A stretch of DNA of 64,000 bases, from assembly GCA_022494885.1 (NCBI GenBank), contig JAGVSM010001107.1, positions 54,564-118,563 of the forward strand, read 5' to 3'. This DNA comes from Micrasema longulum. Its lineage: Eukaryota; Arthropoda; Insecta; Trichoptera; Brachycentridae. The notes under the pieces were generated by a model, which worked only from the letters and a program-made list of their open reading frames with translations, was not told the DNA's origin and ran no database searches. The translations under genes were made by a program, and so were the position numbers. Shown one piece after another: positions 11,535 through 23,092 of the stretch. Every line of letters starts with the position of its first letter. Within the stretch, counting starts at the first letter, position 1.

Positions 11535-12250
11535 ATTCGTTGTATGTAATCACTTACCGATTTTTCTATGTCTACCGGTTTTAAGCTGTACCCCTCTCTT
11601 CGTCAGGTTATTTTTATTCTTAGAGGGGGGGGTCAGTGCTATTTAAGCTCCTAACGTCACTGCGACCCGTAAAGATCTATTGTGACGGGTCCCCGTGAAT
11701 AGTTCTCTCCCTCTAAGCCCAGGTCTATAAAGAGCCTGGCTACTGTGTGAAAGGCGAGAGTTTAAGTTTTGCTGAATCTCTCCCTCCAAGCCCAGATCCG
11801 TAAAATATCGGGCTATTAGATAGGGGGCGAGCTCTTTAATATCCTAACCAGTGGTCCCCCGAGAATGAGGCTCATTTTATGATGCAAAGCATCACATACA
11901 CATAGAATGTGTGTAGGTGTTTCCTCATCTGCACTGCAGAACCTACATCTAGAAGTTTCGGAAAGGTTCATTCTAGCAAGGTGTTTGTTTAATCTGCAGT
12001 GCCCTGTGCGGGCTCTAGTGATAACCCTCACTTGATTTGGGCTGAGCTTTATTAGGTCAAAAGCAAAACTTTGCGAGTACCCTTTTATCAGTTCCTTCGC
12101 ATGGCGCTGATCAGGTACTTTTTGCCAGAGCATTACACTCCTTCTCGGCCCATGATCTAAGCTCATTCTTTGTCAGGTTACTTATTACACTAACATGCAA
12201 ATCCCATCGTACAACTTCAACATGGCAGTTGTACAAAATATAATATTTTA
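11535..12250 (-). mobile_element. Fold-back family fragment, split by a LINE insertion
   Basis: 11535-11610 matches the terminal part of the fold-back element ('cacttaccgatttttctatg', 'tctaccggtttt', 'cttcgtcagg'). 12181-12250 continues it ('actaacatgcaaatccc', then 'gttgtacaaaatata'). The two halves are separated by the LINE fragment 11611-12166. The GAAA of the hammerhead-like core is mutated to AAAA here. Confidence 0.75.
11611..12166 (-). mobile_element. 5'-truncated RNase H-type LINE insertion with 14-bp target duplication
   Basis: The minus strand carries a 116-codon frame. It includes 'SPNQVRVITRARTGHCRLNK' and a CX2CX8HX2C knuckle (CRFC...THILC), typical of the ORF2 C-terminus of I/R1/jockey-group LINEs, followed by a ~200-bp 3' UTR ending in a short A-rich tail. 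It is flanked by TCTTCGTCAGGTTA (11597-11610) and TCTTTGTCAGGTTA (12167-12180), 13 of 14 identical, which fits a target site duplication. It interrupts a fold-back element. Confidence 0.9.
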
Positions 12251-12263
12251 TTTTATGTAACAG

Positions 12264-12782
12264 ATGATCAAGTGGCCACTTAAACCAGCCAATGACAGGT
12301 CATAAGCCCTGTAAATGCCTAGACTTCCATATTCCCTTCTCAAAAATTTTTCCCTCTCTGTTGAAATAAATTTAAATATGAACAACTCCCTAGGGCGGAA
12401 ATTCAGCCAGTCTGCAAGCATTTGGACATAATCAAACATTGCTGAATTACTACCTGGTAAAAGAAGAAGTATAAAATTTGGAAAATTGTTTTCAGGCGTT
12501 GCCTAGTAGGTGATTTGGTTCAGCCGGATGTATATCACCCACGTGATTTGGTTTCAGCTCTTTTACTTCACAAAAGTCAACAGATGGAAGAGTTGAGGAA
12601 ATGTGGATGATCAAACATAGGCAGAATGGTGAATGTTACACAGTGTGTAAAGTGGCCACTTAAACCAGCCAATGACAGGTCATAAGCCCTGTAAATGCCT
12701 AGACTTCCATATTCCCTTCTCAAAAATTTTTCCCTCTCTGTTGAAATAAATTTAAATATGAACAACGCAACGTTTGGTTTAT
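12264..12782 (+). repeat. R380 tandem pair, subfamily A
   Basis: A full unit is followed by the start of a second in the same orientation. 'agtggccacttaaaccagcc' begins at 12271 and again at 12651, a 380-bp period, and the next ~110 bases are nearly identical between units. The second unit stops at about 12770 and abuts a SINE-1 3' end. Confidence 0.9.
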
Positions 12783-12842
12783 CAACGCAGTGTCCTAAGC
12801 ACCACTGGGTGCGAAAAGAGGGATAAAGATGATGATAGTAAC
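12783..12842 (+). mobile_element. SINE-1 3' end fragment
   Basis: Reads 'caacgcagtgtcctaagcac', a 'gggtgcgaaaagaggg' block and GATGATGATA, the last ~60 bases of SINE-1. It sits directly at the broken end of the R380 pair. Confidence 0.65.
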
Positions 12843-13215
12843 CATAGCGGTAAATTGTTGGGTTGTAAGACAGAGTTGCTGCTGTAAAAAAGGTTTTGCT
12901 TTTGCTTACCATCGCCAAATAATCGATCATATTAACTGTGTGACATATGGACAAACGCAAGAAAATTGAGTAAATTCATTGGTTTGCATTAATTTAATTT
13001 TGATGCGCAGCATTGGTAAATAGCTATTGAAGCGTAGGGAAACTTAACTTGCCCGGAGTCATATTACAGTGAGACGGCAAAAGAACTATGGATATTTATC
13101 GATGAAGTAAAAAAAAATTTTCGTACTAAAGTAAAGACATTTGTAAAATTTATATTTCAGGCACTTACTTTGTGGTTATTTATTATGTAATTAAATTAAA
13201 ATAATATTTAAGTGT

Positions 13216-13697
13216 GTCAAAATCTTTGCAGACAGGCTGAATTTCTTCCATAGGGAGTTATTTTTATCTAAATTTGTTGCAACAGTGAGAAAAAATATTT
13301 TAGAAAAGAAAATATGGAAATTTAGGCGTTAACAGGGCTTATGACCTGCCATTGGCTGGCCACTTTATACACTGTGAAACATTCACCAATCTGCCTATGT
13401 TTTAACATCCACAATTCCTCAACTCTTCCACCTGTTGACTTTTGGAAAGTAAAAGAGCTGAAATCGTTATCATGTGGGTGAGATTCATCCGGCTGAACCA
13501 ATTCACCTACTAGACAACGCCTAAAAGCCATTTTCCAATATTTATACTTCTTATTATACCAGTAAGTTTCATCAAGAATGTTTTGTGTATGTCTAAATGT
13601 TTGCAGACAGGTTGGATTTCCTCCCCAGTTTAGATCTATTTTTTTTGTAACTGAGAGGGAAAACATTTTGAGAAAGGTATATGAAAGTCTAGGCATT
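13216..13697 (-). repeat. R380 tandem pair, minus orientation
   Basis: 'tttgcagacagg' occurs at 13224 and 13600, a spacing of about 376 bases, so this is another tandem arrangement of roughly 1.3 units. The blocks 'ggcttatgacctgccattgg' and 'agattcatccggctgaacca' are clear. It abuts a plus-oriented piece at about 13698. Confidence 0.85.
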
Positions 13698-13836
13698 TAG
13701 AGAATAAATAAATAGGCAGATTGGTGAATGTAACAAAGTGAGCACTTAAACCAGCTAATGACAGGTCGTAAGCCCTGTAAATGTCTAGACTTTCATATTA
13801 CATTCTCAAAATGTTTTTCCTCTCTGGTGCAACAAA
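13698..13836 (+). repeat. R380 fragment, inverted relative to its left neighbour
   Basis: Begins within the 'aggcagattggtgaatg' block, then 'gacaggtcgtaagccctg' and 'cctctctggtgcaacaaatt'. Together with 13216-13697 it forms a head-to-head arrangement. Confidence 0.8.
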
Positions 13837-13975
13837 TTAAGCACTTTTTATTTATTTATTTAATTACGGACCGGTTTCGAAGCTACAAAAATTTCCTTAT
13901 AAAAGTTCGATTTAGTAATGAGTATTATCCAATTCTATAATTTTTTCAGTGTTTATGAAATATAAAATCTAATTC

Positions 13976-14020
13976 ACTACTACCATCACGCCATTTCTCC
14001 GTAGGGGTAGGCAGAGGGGT
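13976..14020 (-). mobile_element. RTE-like LINE 3' tip
   Basis: Only the last ~45 bases of the element: an 'actactacc' tail followed by 'atcacgccatttctccgtag' and 'gggtaggcagag'. An extreme 5' truncation. Confidence 0.75.
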
Positions 14021-14111
14021 TTATTTTGCTTTTGAATCATAGTCAGCGCGTAAAATTATCGCGCAATCGAGAACATATTTGTATGCAATTTCAATATTTA
14101 TGTTAAATATT

Positions 14112-14254
14112 TGGTTCGATTACCGGTGAAAACGCAAAAATTAAAATTATACTCCTATTTTTCTCGGGTTAAGATTTTCTGTGCTGTAAATTTCATCTGC
14201 AATTGGGCCTTATGGCCTTTTGTGGTGCAAAAATAAATAAATAATAAAATTAAT
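14112..14254 (+). mobile_element. SINE-3, 5'-truncated
   Basis: Starts in the B box ('ggttcgattaccggtgaaaa') and keeps the body: 'tctgtgctgtaaatttcat', 'caattgggccttatggcc' and 'ttttgtggtgcaaaaataaa' with a (TAAA)n tail. Confidence 0.8.
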
Positions 14255-14652
14255 AAGGAAGCGTACATGGAATGGTAATAACGATGATGAACAGTTGAGT
14301 AAAATAAAAAATCCTTTTTTAATTTTTAATATGTCTCTAGGTTTTCGACTTTATCGACAAGTATCGATAACTTTCTTATCTCGCCTATATGATGCGGGTT
14401 TGTTCGGTACGAGACTCGAGCATGGAGCATGTGTCACGAGTCACGACAGTATGTTATCTGCAGATGACGACATACGCGTGCGTTACTCAACGAAGTAAAA
14501 AAAATAAAAATACGTATGTACCAACATTTACACTAGTTCCGTTTCATATTTTTGTTTCTACCTTCCTACATTTTTTTATTTTTATAATCATGAATTTTCA
14601 CTTCTTTTATTGACATATTTATAGATACAATTTTTTGAAAATTGTAAACATG

Positions 14653-14965
14653 TTTTTAGGCGTTGCCTAATAGGTGAATTGGTTTAGCCGGATAAATCTC
14701 ACCCGCATTAAACGGTTCCAGCTCTCCTACTTCATGTGTCAACAAATGAAAGAGTTGAGGAAATGTGGATGTATAAACATAGGCAGAAGAGTGAATGTTA
14801 CACATTGTGTAAAGTGGCCATCCAAACCAGCCAATGACAGGTCATAAGCACTGTTATTGCCGAGACTTCCATATTCTATTTTCAAAAATGTTTTTTATCA
14901 ATGTCGCAACCAAGAAGGAAATCTATCCTGTCTACAAACATTTGGACAAATTCAAAACAGTGTCT
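14653..14965 (+). repeat. R380 copy, subfamily A
   Basis: Begins with 'aggcgttgcctaataggtga' and continues in order through 'gccaatgacaggtcataagc', ending at 'acatttggacaaattcaaa'. It lacks the stretch before the 'aggcgttgcc' block, so it is a single permuted unit. Confidence 0.85.
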
Positions 14966-15056
14966 TCATATTATATTAGTCGAATTTTTATGAAAATTTA
15001 TGTTTATGTTTTTTTTTCTAATTCATTTTTATTTTGTACTGGTAATAAGGCTCGTC

Positions 15057-15312
15057 GGCCTCATGGTGTAATGGACAGCACATTTGCCTCCCATTCAAGA
15101 GGTTTCGGGTTCGATTCCCGACATGGTTGATATGAAATATTTATTAAAAAGGGTGTATTCATACTAGAATATTTCAAAGTCCCTGAATTGGTACCTGAAG
15201 CTTAAGACTTTTAATCTTAGCTTCATGTGAAAAAAAAAACAAGATTCGCAGCGATTGGTGTACCAATGCAGTGCCCTATGCACCATTAGGTGCGGAAAGG
15301 GAATAATGATGA
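15057..15312 (+). mobile_element. SINE-1, full-length reference copy
   Basis: tRNA-like head GGCCTCATGGTGTAATGG with a perfect B box GGTTCGATTCC at 15108-15118. The body has 'gtccctgaattggtacctga', 'cttcatgtga' and A-run, 'gcgattggtgtaccaatgc' and 'ctatgcaccattaggtgcgg', ending in ATGATGA. About 256 bases. Other copies or pieces lie at 2.3, 12.8, 21.7 (minus), 24.2, 30.0, 42.1, 58.3 and 59.4 kb. Confidence 0.9.
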
Positions 15313-15384
15313 ATATAATGGGTTGATATTGCACTATCCTTCAATCGAGCTGGAATAAAAATACTATTATATTTTAATTACATA

Positions 15385-15950
15385 TATTATTAGACTATCA
15401 CTCTCTCTCACTTCTGTTCAATGTACTTCATAGTCCTAACGCTCCTATATACCTCCGTGAAATTTTTTAACGCTTATCAGTTCATGGTTTACCTCTTCGT
15501 TCTAATTCTCAAAGAACTCTCTAATACCCATGAACAATTCCTTCTTCTTCTCTAAATCATTTAGTGTTCATGCGGCTCGACTGTGGAATCATCTCCCATT
15601 AACCATCAAAGATGTTACTATAGTATCTCTGTTTAAATCACGTCTGAAAAAACATATCTTCTCTCTTCCTTAACCTCTCCCCATTTCCTCTTTTTTCCCT
15701 TTCCCCAATGAGTAATAGTTTTGATTTAAGGTAATTTTTTAACAAATACGTTTATTCGTATTTCTATTTTTATACATCTTTGGCTATTTAATCTTTTTTT
15801 TCTATTGAATATGTTTTGTAACTTGAATTATAAAAATAAAACTTTTATTTTATTGGTTGGTTGGTTGGTTGGAAGAAATTGCCATTTGGCAATAAGCCCG
15901 CCAATGTACAAATGACACTATGCATAAAAAAGTTAAATAAAATAAAAATG
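15385..15950 (+). mobile_element. CR1-like LINE ORF2 end and 3' UTR
   Basis: The plus strand encodes, in broken frames, 'SKSFSVHAARLWNHLPLTIK' then 'DVTIVSLFKSRLKKHIFSLP' and a stop, the standard ORF2 C-terminus of this LINE group. The 3' UTR is pyrimidine-rich, includes an expanded (TTGG)5 at 15853-15872 where the related copies read 'ggtttgggtaggtagg', then 'aagaaattgccatttggcaa', and ends in 'taaataaaataaaaatg'. A close relative lies on the minus strand at 56725-57145. Confidence 0.85.
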
Positions 15951-17340
15951 AAAAGAAAATATTATTAGTTATGAAAACGTTTTCTGCAATTTTATTTTTG
16001 TGATAAAAATTGCGCAAGTGACTCAACAGAATAGAGGTAAAATGTTATCAAAGCTTAGATAAGACAAAATACAGTTTTCTCATTTTATAGGGGCATACTA
16101 TCATTCATGTCTGTTAGTTGACATGACGAAATAGTGTTAAGAGTTTATTTAAACTGACATTGGAAACGTTGGCAATAAACATAAAAAATTAAAAAACACG
16201 ACGTAAAATTAATAATAACACCTCAATATAAAGGGGATTTTTTCAAGATGAAAATATGAAAGTGCATACCCATTATTATAAATTTTGTTTATAAAATAGT
16301 ACAATAGGTACATTCCATATAATTTTATTTTTATTTATGAATGTGGCCACTCCACTGGCCCACAGGGACGTTCCGGAGTGTCAGTGTATTATTTATTTTA
16401 TCCATAATTGTACATACTTTCACATCGATTGCTATTGATTATTTTTACTCACCTAAAAATTCAAAAGAAATATGAAAAAAGATTCTAAAACATACCTACA
16501 TCAATAAAACGAGAAACGACTTTCAAGAAACTAAAATTATAGTCTGATATATGAAACATATTCCTCAGCTTCCTGTCAAGTCTTTTTAGCAATCCATGTA
16601 TGGACTCGAGCTTTGAAAATAGAATTTGTATATGTATAATTGTACTCACTACTGTATAATTGTCAAAGTTCAGACTTTATAAATGTTTTTGTGTGCCCTA
16701 CTTCAGATTTTAAAATTAATCATAAATATACCACTAATACCATAATCCAGAAATCTGCCTTATCAGTAAAACCAGAAATCAATCTACGTCCTTTTGCATC
16801 GGACTACAATTATAATATTATATTGCTATCTGAAATTAAAATTACTGAAAGATATAGAGTGTGAATTGTTTAAGAACCAGAAAAGGAAGCTGAAATAAAT
16901 AATATTTCATAGTATCGATCACCCGATAAAAAGAAGAATAGTACACCTGCATCTTCGATGTTCAGAAATATTATAGTAGATTTAAAATTGCTTTTACAGA
17001 ATTCCTAATTTTTTTTGCACATTAATGTTATGTCATTTTTGCGAGTTTTTATATATTTTTTAATAGCTTATACATATTTGCGTTCTTATGATTCTTTCGA
17101 TAATTTCAATCTAGGAGCTCTTTTCAGCTTACTCTAAGTGTTATGACTGAATATTTGTAAGATATTCTTATATAAAACTCAATTTCGACAAATTTGCAAG
17201 TATTGTACAATGATTATTGTTATTTTAAAATTAGTTATTTGTATGAGTTACTTGACGAAATAAAACAAATCAATATATATATTTTTAAAATAATATGTTC
17301 TTGATAAGTTTTGAAATTTAATTCAATGGTTTTAAAAGTT
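15951..17340. other. AT-rich spacer
   Basis: No gene recognised. 16340-16385 ('atgtggccactccactggcc') is slightly GC-richer but matches nothing known to me. Confidence 0.4.
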
Positions 17341-17344
17341 AATA

Positions 17345-17415
17345 CTAATTCAATCAATGTTTTAGTAAAAAAAAAACTTTGAACACAAAGTTAACGCTTT
17401 AAACATAAATAATAT
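17345..17415 (+). repeat. Fold-back family terminus, short relic
   Basis: 'acacaaagttaacgcttta' followed by AT-rich sequence resembles the outer end of the 3.0-4.1 kb element ('accacaaagtaaatgctttg'). The arm with the hammerhead-like core is absent. Confidence 0.4.
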
Positions 17416-17774
17416 GAATACTACTTCTTTATAAACTAACTTAATAAAGCAATAATAATTTTAAAATAATAAATTTTAGCTTTTCCCTCACTCAAAGAAT
17501 ATCCGCAGGCGATGTAATATTTTACACAATATATAAATTGACCATTCTGTTTATGTTTTAACATTTATACTCACTTATCGTCTTTTCTTATTTGAGATGC
17601 GTGTTGATTGAATGATTATTTTTACTCACCTGAAACAAAGAAATATAAATATTAAAAACATTAGAAAGAAAATACTACTAAACTATCACATTTGTTTAAA
17701 AATGCCCTGACAAGATGAAACAATAGTCCAAATTTTCCTTTTTGGTTTTAAAAAATAAAATGAACAAAATCAGC

Positions 17775-17850
17775 AGACTAAAAACAGTGTTCGATTTTTA
17801 TATCAATATTACAATATGGAGTTTTACAAAATAAACGTCAACTAAATAAA
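17775..17850 (+). repeat. Short dispersed repeat shared with 57.3 kb
   Basis: 'cagtgttcgatttttatatc' followed by 'aaaataaacgtcaactaaat' matches 57325-57395. At 57 kb the segment is a discrete insertion in R380, so this may be a second copy of a small element. Confidence 0.45.
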
Positions 17851-18086
17851 TAATCCAAAATATACCCAAAATAATTACCTGTTTCAAGAAAAGCTTAAGT
17901 AGACACAAAAAATATATACTCATAAATACTTTAATAAATACCTTTTAAAAATAAATACCTTTTACATGATCACAATAAAACAAGTGAAAAAAAATACAAC
18001 AAAAAATATCATAATATTAATAAAGAACAAAAACATCGAGAAAAGTATACAATGGTTAACAGTATTTATATATTAATATTTTGAAT

Positions 18087-18260
18087 TGGGTCGTAGTCCC
18101 GAGGTAGTATTGTGGACTCACGGACTAAAAGTCACAGGTTCAAATCCCACTCTACCATAACTCGATTTCCACTTTTCCAGGACAAGTTATTAACGACTTT
18201 TAGGAAATGGTCTGAAAATTTTAATATTTGAGTAAATAATAAGTACTCTAGTATTTCTCT
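18087..18260 (+). mobile_element. SINE-2
   Basis: Head 'gtagtattgtggactcacgg', B box 'caggttcaaatccc', then 'aactcgatttccacttttcc', 'gacttttaggaaatggtc' and 'gagtaaataataagtactc'. It is the best preserved SINE-2 in the window with the copy at 56.5 kb. Confidence 0.85.
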
Positions 18261-18489
18261 TTAAAAAAATAATATATATGCATAAAGAAATTTAAGAAAA
18301 TAGCAGTTGTAAAAAAGAGGTAGAGAAGAAAAAAAGAGGAAAAAAAAAACAAAGTGCTTCAAAAGGAAAGTCAAAATGTTTACTTCATGGTTTATATAAA
18401 TATTAATACTAAACAATAATAAATTTCAAAAATAATTATACACACATGAGTAAAGAGTTAATACAAAAATAAAGAACTAATTATTATTT

Positions 18490-19010
18490 GAACTTTTAAT
18501 TGTTAAATGTAAACACAGGACTTGATCATCAGCGGCGTGGTATAAAATAAATCTAAATCATCATCGCATTGACTTGCAAGTCGCTGCATGCGAATAATTA
18601 GTGAATTCAATGAATAATTAATACCATGATGATGACTGTAAAACAAAAAATTTAATCTTGTTGATCTACGTGGAATACGAATACGAAAGTTTGTTAGAGT
18701 TAACAGTTCTGGGCAATCTATTTTATTATTTAATCATTTATAAATAAACAAGAGGTCATTTATTGTCCTTCTGCTTGATAGTAAGGTTAAATTTATATTA
18801 TTCATCAGGGATTTATAATTTGTTTCTGACACAGGTAGACCTTATTTAAATTTAATGTATCTTAAAAACTTTTTTTGTACTCATTCGAGATCATATGAGT
18901 TGCAGTAATAAGCGGAGCTCCAAACTGCATATGCATACCCTAGCTGTGATCTAACAATAAAGCAAAATAAAATTACGATTGTTTCAATATTTTGAAAATG
19001 CTGAGGGTTA
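18490..19010 (-). mobile_element. CR1/jockey-like LINE ORF2 C-terminal fragment
   Basis: The minus strand reads 'VRSQLGYAYAVWSSAYY', 'VQKKFLRYIKFK', then 'SSRRTINDLLFIYK' and 'IDCPELLTLTNFRIRIPRR', ending in 'DLFYTTPLMIKSCVYI' and a stop at about 18496. These are consecutive blocks of the ORF2 region after the reverse transcriptase. Internal stops show decay. Same family as 10335-10790 and 36312-37346. Confidence 0.85.
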
Positions 19011-19019
19011 TAAATAACA

Positions 19020-20300
19020 AAAAATTTGAATCGATTAAAGGAAATATGGTAGCAGATATATTTGAGATAATTTTTTTGTTTTATTTATGATTTTTGGACA
19101 GCTATTTATGCACTTTATTGTTGTGTTAATACTTGCATATTGCCTATAATAACTTATAATTTAATATAACTAATGAATTAAAAATACTTTTTGCACTTAT
19201 TTATGTGAGCAGTTTACGCTTTTACCCTTTGACAAGTATCTTCAAATTACTGAATTTCATATAGTGGTCCAATCATTTATACGTACCTAACAAAATATTA
19301 TCGTTAGTATACACGATGTATCTGGGGTAGACCGTAAAACTTCAGAGAAACATATCTCATGATAAACTATCATATTAAAAAAAATCATAGTAATTTATTT
19401 TTAAAAATGCGAGTATTTATTTTTAATTAAAAATATATATATATAATTAAAGAACGGAGGCAATCTTAATGTTACGGACTAGAATTCCTTTCACAAACCC
19501 CTACCCCTTCCCGAGTTCGCACCCGGTGCGTACCGCTTTGTTGGTAAAATAAAATACATAGGATTTAAATTCTATTTTTTTTTTTTAATCCTAAAAACTC
19601 ATCAGGATATTTTTAAAGTTACATCATTAAAAATGTTCCTCTGAAGTTTCGCGGTATGGTCCTAAAAAAATGTGTGTATTTAAGATGCCAACGCCAAAAC
19701 GTTCACTATCTCTGTTGTAATATGTTAATCTTAATAACTCCTCTTAAATTTAGTATTTTTTTAGAAAAATATGGTCAATTGGTTTATCGAAGTAAAATCC
19801 CTCTGATGAATCCAGTATTTCTCTTTGAAAAAACCATCGTAAGTTCTCGAAATAGGTACGGTTAGTAAAAAATATTATGTCTCTGCTATTATTGCCCGGG
19901 TGCAATATGCGTCGTCACTGGGCGCTCATACCGATGTCAAATTAATTGAGTTCGACCATGCGCAATAATTAATGGATATTGAACTCCAAACAAGCCGCTT
20001 CCATTACAGGGACATAATAATAGCGAAGATGGCATCTTGTTTGCTCTACAGAAAATTGGGTTAAGGTAACAATGGGATTTAATGGTTTAGTAAGTGCCAT
20101 CTTAAAACCCTAAGGACCGTTTTTTGTTCTCATATCTACAAACTAAAAAAATAACTAAGATTACTCCATTATAAACAAATAAAAAACTACATGGTTAAGA
20201 TTCAACAATTTTATGTTAAGAATAAACTGCGAATACTACAGAATTCATAATTAATATTTTTTCAGTTAAAGATAATTTCAACCCGGAAGGACAGTTCTTG
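19020..20300. other. AT-rich spacer
   Basis: No feature recognised. 19860-20060 is somewhat GC-richer ('gcccgggtgcaatatgcg') but shows no coding or repeat match. Confidence 0.4.
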
Positions 20301-20304
20301 GATA

Positions 20305-20697
20305 ATGGCGGTCTCCGAAGTATAATGGGTAATGCGCGTGACTCATGCCTGGAAGGCTCTAGGTTGGATTCCCAGTGAGAACACGAAAATTGAATATGAT
20401 TTTGTCCAAACCTGTGTGTTTAGTTTTAAAATTTACGACTGCAATTACTGAACATTTTGGCATGTTGCGGTATAAAAAATAAACAAACTAGGTATTTTTA
20501 ATTTAAAAAAATTAAAGAAAACGGCAGCCATAACAGCAAACAAAACACAATATTTACAAACAAGCAAAATTATGGACCGATTCTGATACTCAATACAATG
20601 CCAAAAACAAAGAAAAAAGGGAAATTGTGTTATTTTTCTGTGCTGAAATTCACCACTAAAATTTGGCCTCCTGACCTGTTTTAGTGCAAAAAACAAA
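20305..20697 (+). mobile_element. SINE-3 interrupted by ~195 bases
   Basis: 20305-20440 is a head (B-box-like 'ggttggattcccagtgag') and first half of the body ('aacacgaaaattgaat', 'gtccaaacctgtgtgttt'). 20636-20697 is the second half ('ctgtgctgaaattcaccac', 'ggcctcctgacctg', 'ttttagtgcaaaa'). The intervening AT-rich segment has no recognisable ends. Confidence 0.75.
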
Positions 20698-21670
20698 TTA
20701 AATTAGAATGGAGCTGGAATAATTATATTGCTTGTCGATAGTAGTTAATGAAATAAACGAACAGAAAACCATGAAAAAATAATTATATTGAATAAGTGAG
20801 TATTGTATAATTTCAAGTGGAGGTTGACAATTATGATCTACGGCACCCTTTGTGCCCATTTCGACAAAATACATTTAGGTTTATAAAGGAACTACAATCT
20901 ATCTCCATTGATAGAACTTTAGCAGAAAAAAAACGTTCATTGTAAACAAACGGAAATTTCTTTTGAGTGATTTTTTTAGAACGTACCTACCAAATTCAAC
21001 TGCATGTTCGTAAACTCAGAGTTGATCATTTTACCTCTATCTAATACTGGAAATTATATCCCTCTGTCTCGCGTGTATACAGTATAAAAAGACTCTGCAA
21101 AAAACGATAAAATCTTTGAAGACTCGTTAATTTTTTAAGCGGAGGGTTTTCCAATTTATGTTACCCTAGATCATTTTTGCAAATACCTGTCTTTTGATTA
21201 TTTCTTTCGTATGTTTTTTCTAAATATTTTTATGATTTGTTTAATTTTGATAAATTCCTTATGATTGTTGTGAATCCCATGCCACAGACAGTTTTAAAGT
21301 GTTTCTGGCCCAGTTATAAATATGCTTTTTTTTTAATTATGAGAAAAAGCAAAATTATATAAATAAACTAGTATAAATTATAGTTAAAATAAACCAGAAG
21401 AATATGATACTCACCAAGAAGAAAATATATAAAACTATACAAGAAAAAAAAAGAGCACTGCTAGAAGAAGGTTGAGGAAAAAGAAATAAAGTGAAGAAGA
21501 GAAGAATATTTTTTATAACATAATTAACCAATTTGGAAGTCACTTATGATAAGAAATATAAAAATATATAAAAGCATTAGGTAAGCTGTGTCCGTTTTTT
21601 GCCAAATTTAAAAATCAGCACAAAAAAATGGTAAAGGCGTCATTCGAATGAAAATGTTCTGCACTTCATG
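20698..21670. other. AT-rich spacer
   Basis: Nothing recognised. Purine-rich runs near 21415-21490 only produce long shadow frames. Confidence 0.4.
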
Positions 21671-21677
21671 ATTTAAT

Positions 21678-21937
21678 TCATCATCATTTCCTTTCCGCAC
21701 CTAGTAGTGCATAAGGCACTGCATTGGTTCACCAATCGCAACGTATCTTGATCATTTTTGTTACATGAAGGTAAGATGATCAGTATTACGCTTCAGGTAC
21801 CAGTCCAGGGACTATGAAATATTCTAGTGTAAAAACACGTTTTCAAATAAATATTTAATGTCAAACAAGTCGGGAATCGAACCTGAGACCACTTGGATGG
21901 TAGGCAAATACCTTGACCACTATACTACGAGGCCGAC
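21678..21937 (-). mobile_element. SINE-1, full-length, minus strand
   Basis: Complete from the 3' end ('catcatcatttcctttccgc') to the tRNA-like head ('ccactatactacgaggccg'), with the B box intact as 'gggaatcgaacc'. About 260 bases, the same length as the 15.1-kb copy. Confidence 0.9.
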
Positions 21938-22925
21938 TTTTTAATTTATCTTGTATTTTATTAGTAATTATAATAATTGCCAAAAATGTTTTTTTTATTA
22001 TCTCCTCTTGTTCTCTTTATTTCGAAAAAAAAAATGTTCAAAATTTATGTTCACACTATGAAATTAGTCAACAATGTATTATCTCTCATTTATTCACGAT
22101 AGCATCTTCACCGTACACTGCGCAAAGATCGCGAGCAGCTTTGGCAGTTTTATTTCTTCGATTGAACGCGAACAGAGCAAGGTGTCTAAAATGTCAACTT
22201 GACATTCCATTTTCAAGGCTTGTAATCAAATAAAATGTATGTAACGGGAAAGCAAACACAATGTCTTTTAGAGCCGAAATATCTGTCAAATAACGTTTAC
22301 ATTTTTTTAAACCTTTGAAGCTCATTTTTCAATTCGGAAAATTAAAGACTTGACGTTTGTTAACACCCAATATATAAATATTTACAGATTGACATTTTAA
22401 TTTAATCCAAACATAAACCTTTTTCAGAGCTTACAAAGGCTGTAGTCTGGTAAAACGAACGCAAAATTAGGAAATCATACAATTTTGCCATTTAAAAAAA
22501 AATGCTTTTTAATAAATCGCGCAATAATATATATATTTTTTTAAATTAGATAAAAACGATATTTTTCAAAGGTATTTCTGTTAAAAAATATACTCAAAAG
22601 TTTTATGTAACTAAAATATAATTACTTTTAGACCGGCAGATTACGCCATTTCAAATTTAGACAAAGCTTAGGTATCTGTCATCTCAATAAAGACTAAGTA
22701 TTGAATAAAAATTTGTTAAAAACAGCAGTAAACGTCCGGGGCGTCGAGAACCCGGTGCTTTGTAAAGTAGGCAAGCGTGGTTAAGGCTCTTCAAAAGCTT
22801 CAAAAAGTTTAATTCGTTATAATTGTAAATATTTTACAATGTCGCGTATCTTATTGTTGTAGACATCTTGAGGTTCAATTGAATTTAGTTTTAAGAATTT
22901 TAACAAATTGCAACACGGATGGAGA
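21938..22925. other. AT-rich spacer
   Basis: Nothing recognised beyond ~40 bases near 22190-22235 (inverse of 'acaagcc...aatggaatgtcaag') that recur at 35876-35920. Confidence 0.4.
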
Positions 22926-22929
22926 ATAC

Positions 22930-23092
22930 CTTAAAGAGGGGAATATGGAAGTCTTGGCATTTACAGGGCTTATGACCTGTCATTGGCTGGTTTGAGTGGC
23001 CACTTTGAACACTGTGCAACATTCACCACTTTGCCCATGTTCGAACATCCATATTTCTTCCATTTGTTGATTTTAGTAAAGTTAATTTAAGA
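22930..23092 (-). repeat. R380 fragment, minus
   Basis: 'ggaatatggaagtcttggca', 'cttatgacctgtcattggct' and 'gagtggccactttgaacac' in R380 order, reaching the 'ccatttgttgattttagt' block. About 0.4 unit. Confidence 0.85.

Noticed and set aside
12264..12782. CRISPR-like or regularly spaced repeats
   Set aside because: Units are contiguous ~380-bp tandems without spacers, in a eukaryotic repeat setting.
12577..12960. Recurrent frame on the minus strand of R380 (e.g. 'EKFLRREYGSLGIYRAYDL')
   Set aside because: The same peptide recurs only because the DNA repeats; the 380-bp period is not a multiple of three, other copies break the frame, and no domain is recognisable.
15057..15130. tRNA gene with good A and B boxes
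   Set aside because: No acceptor or anticodon stem of normal form; the same head is joined to the same body at several loci, so it is a SINE head. The same applies to 49.3, 56.6, 59.45 and 60.5 kb.
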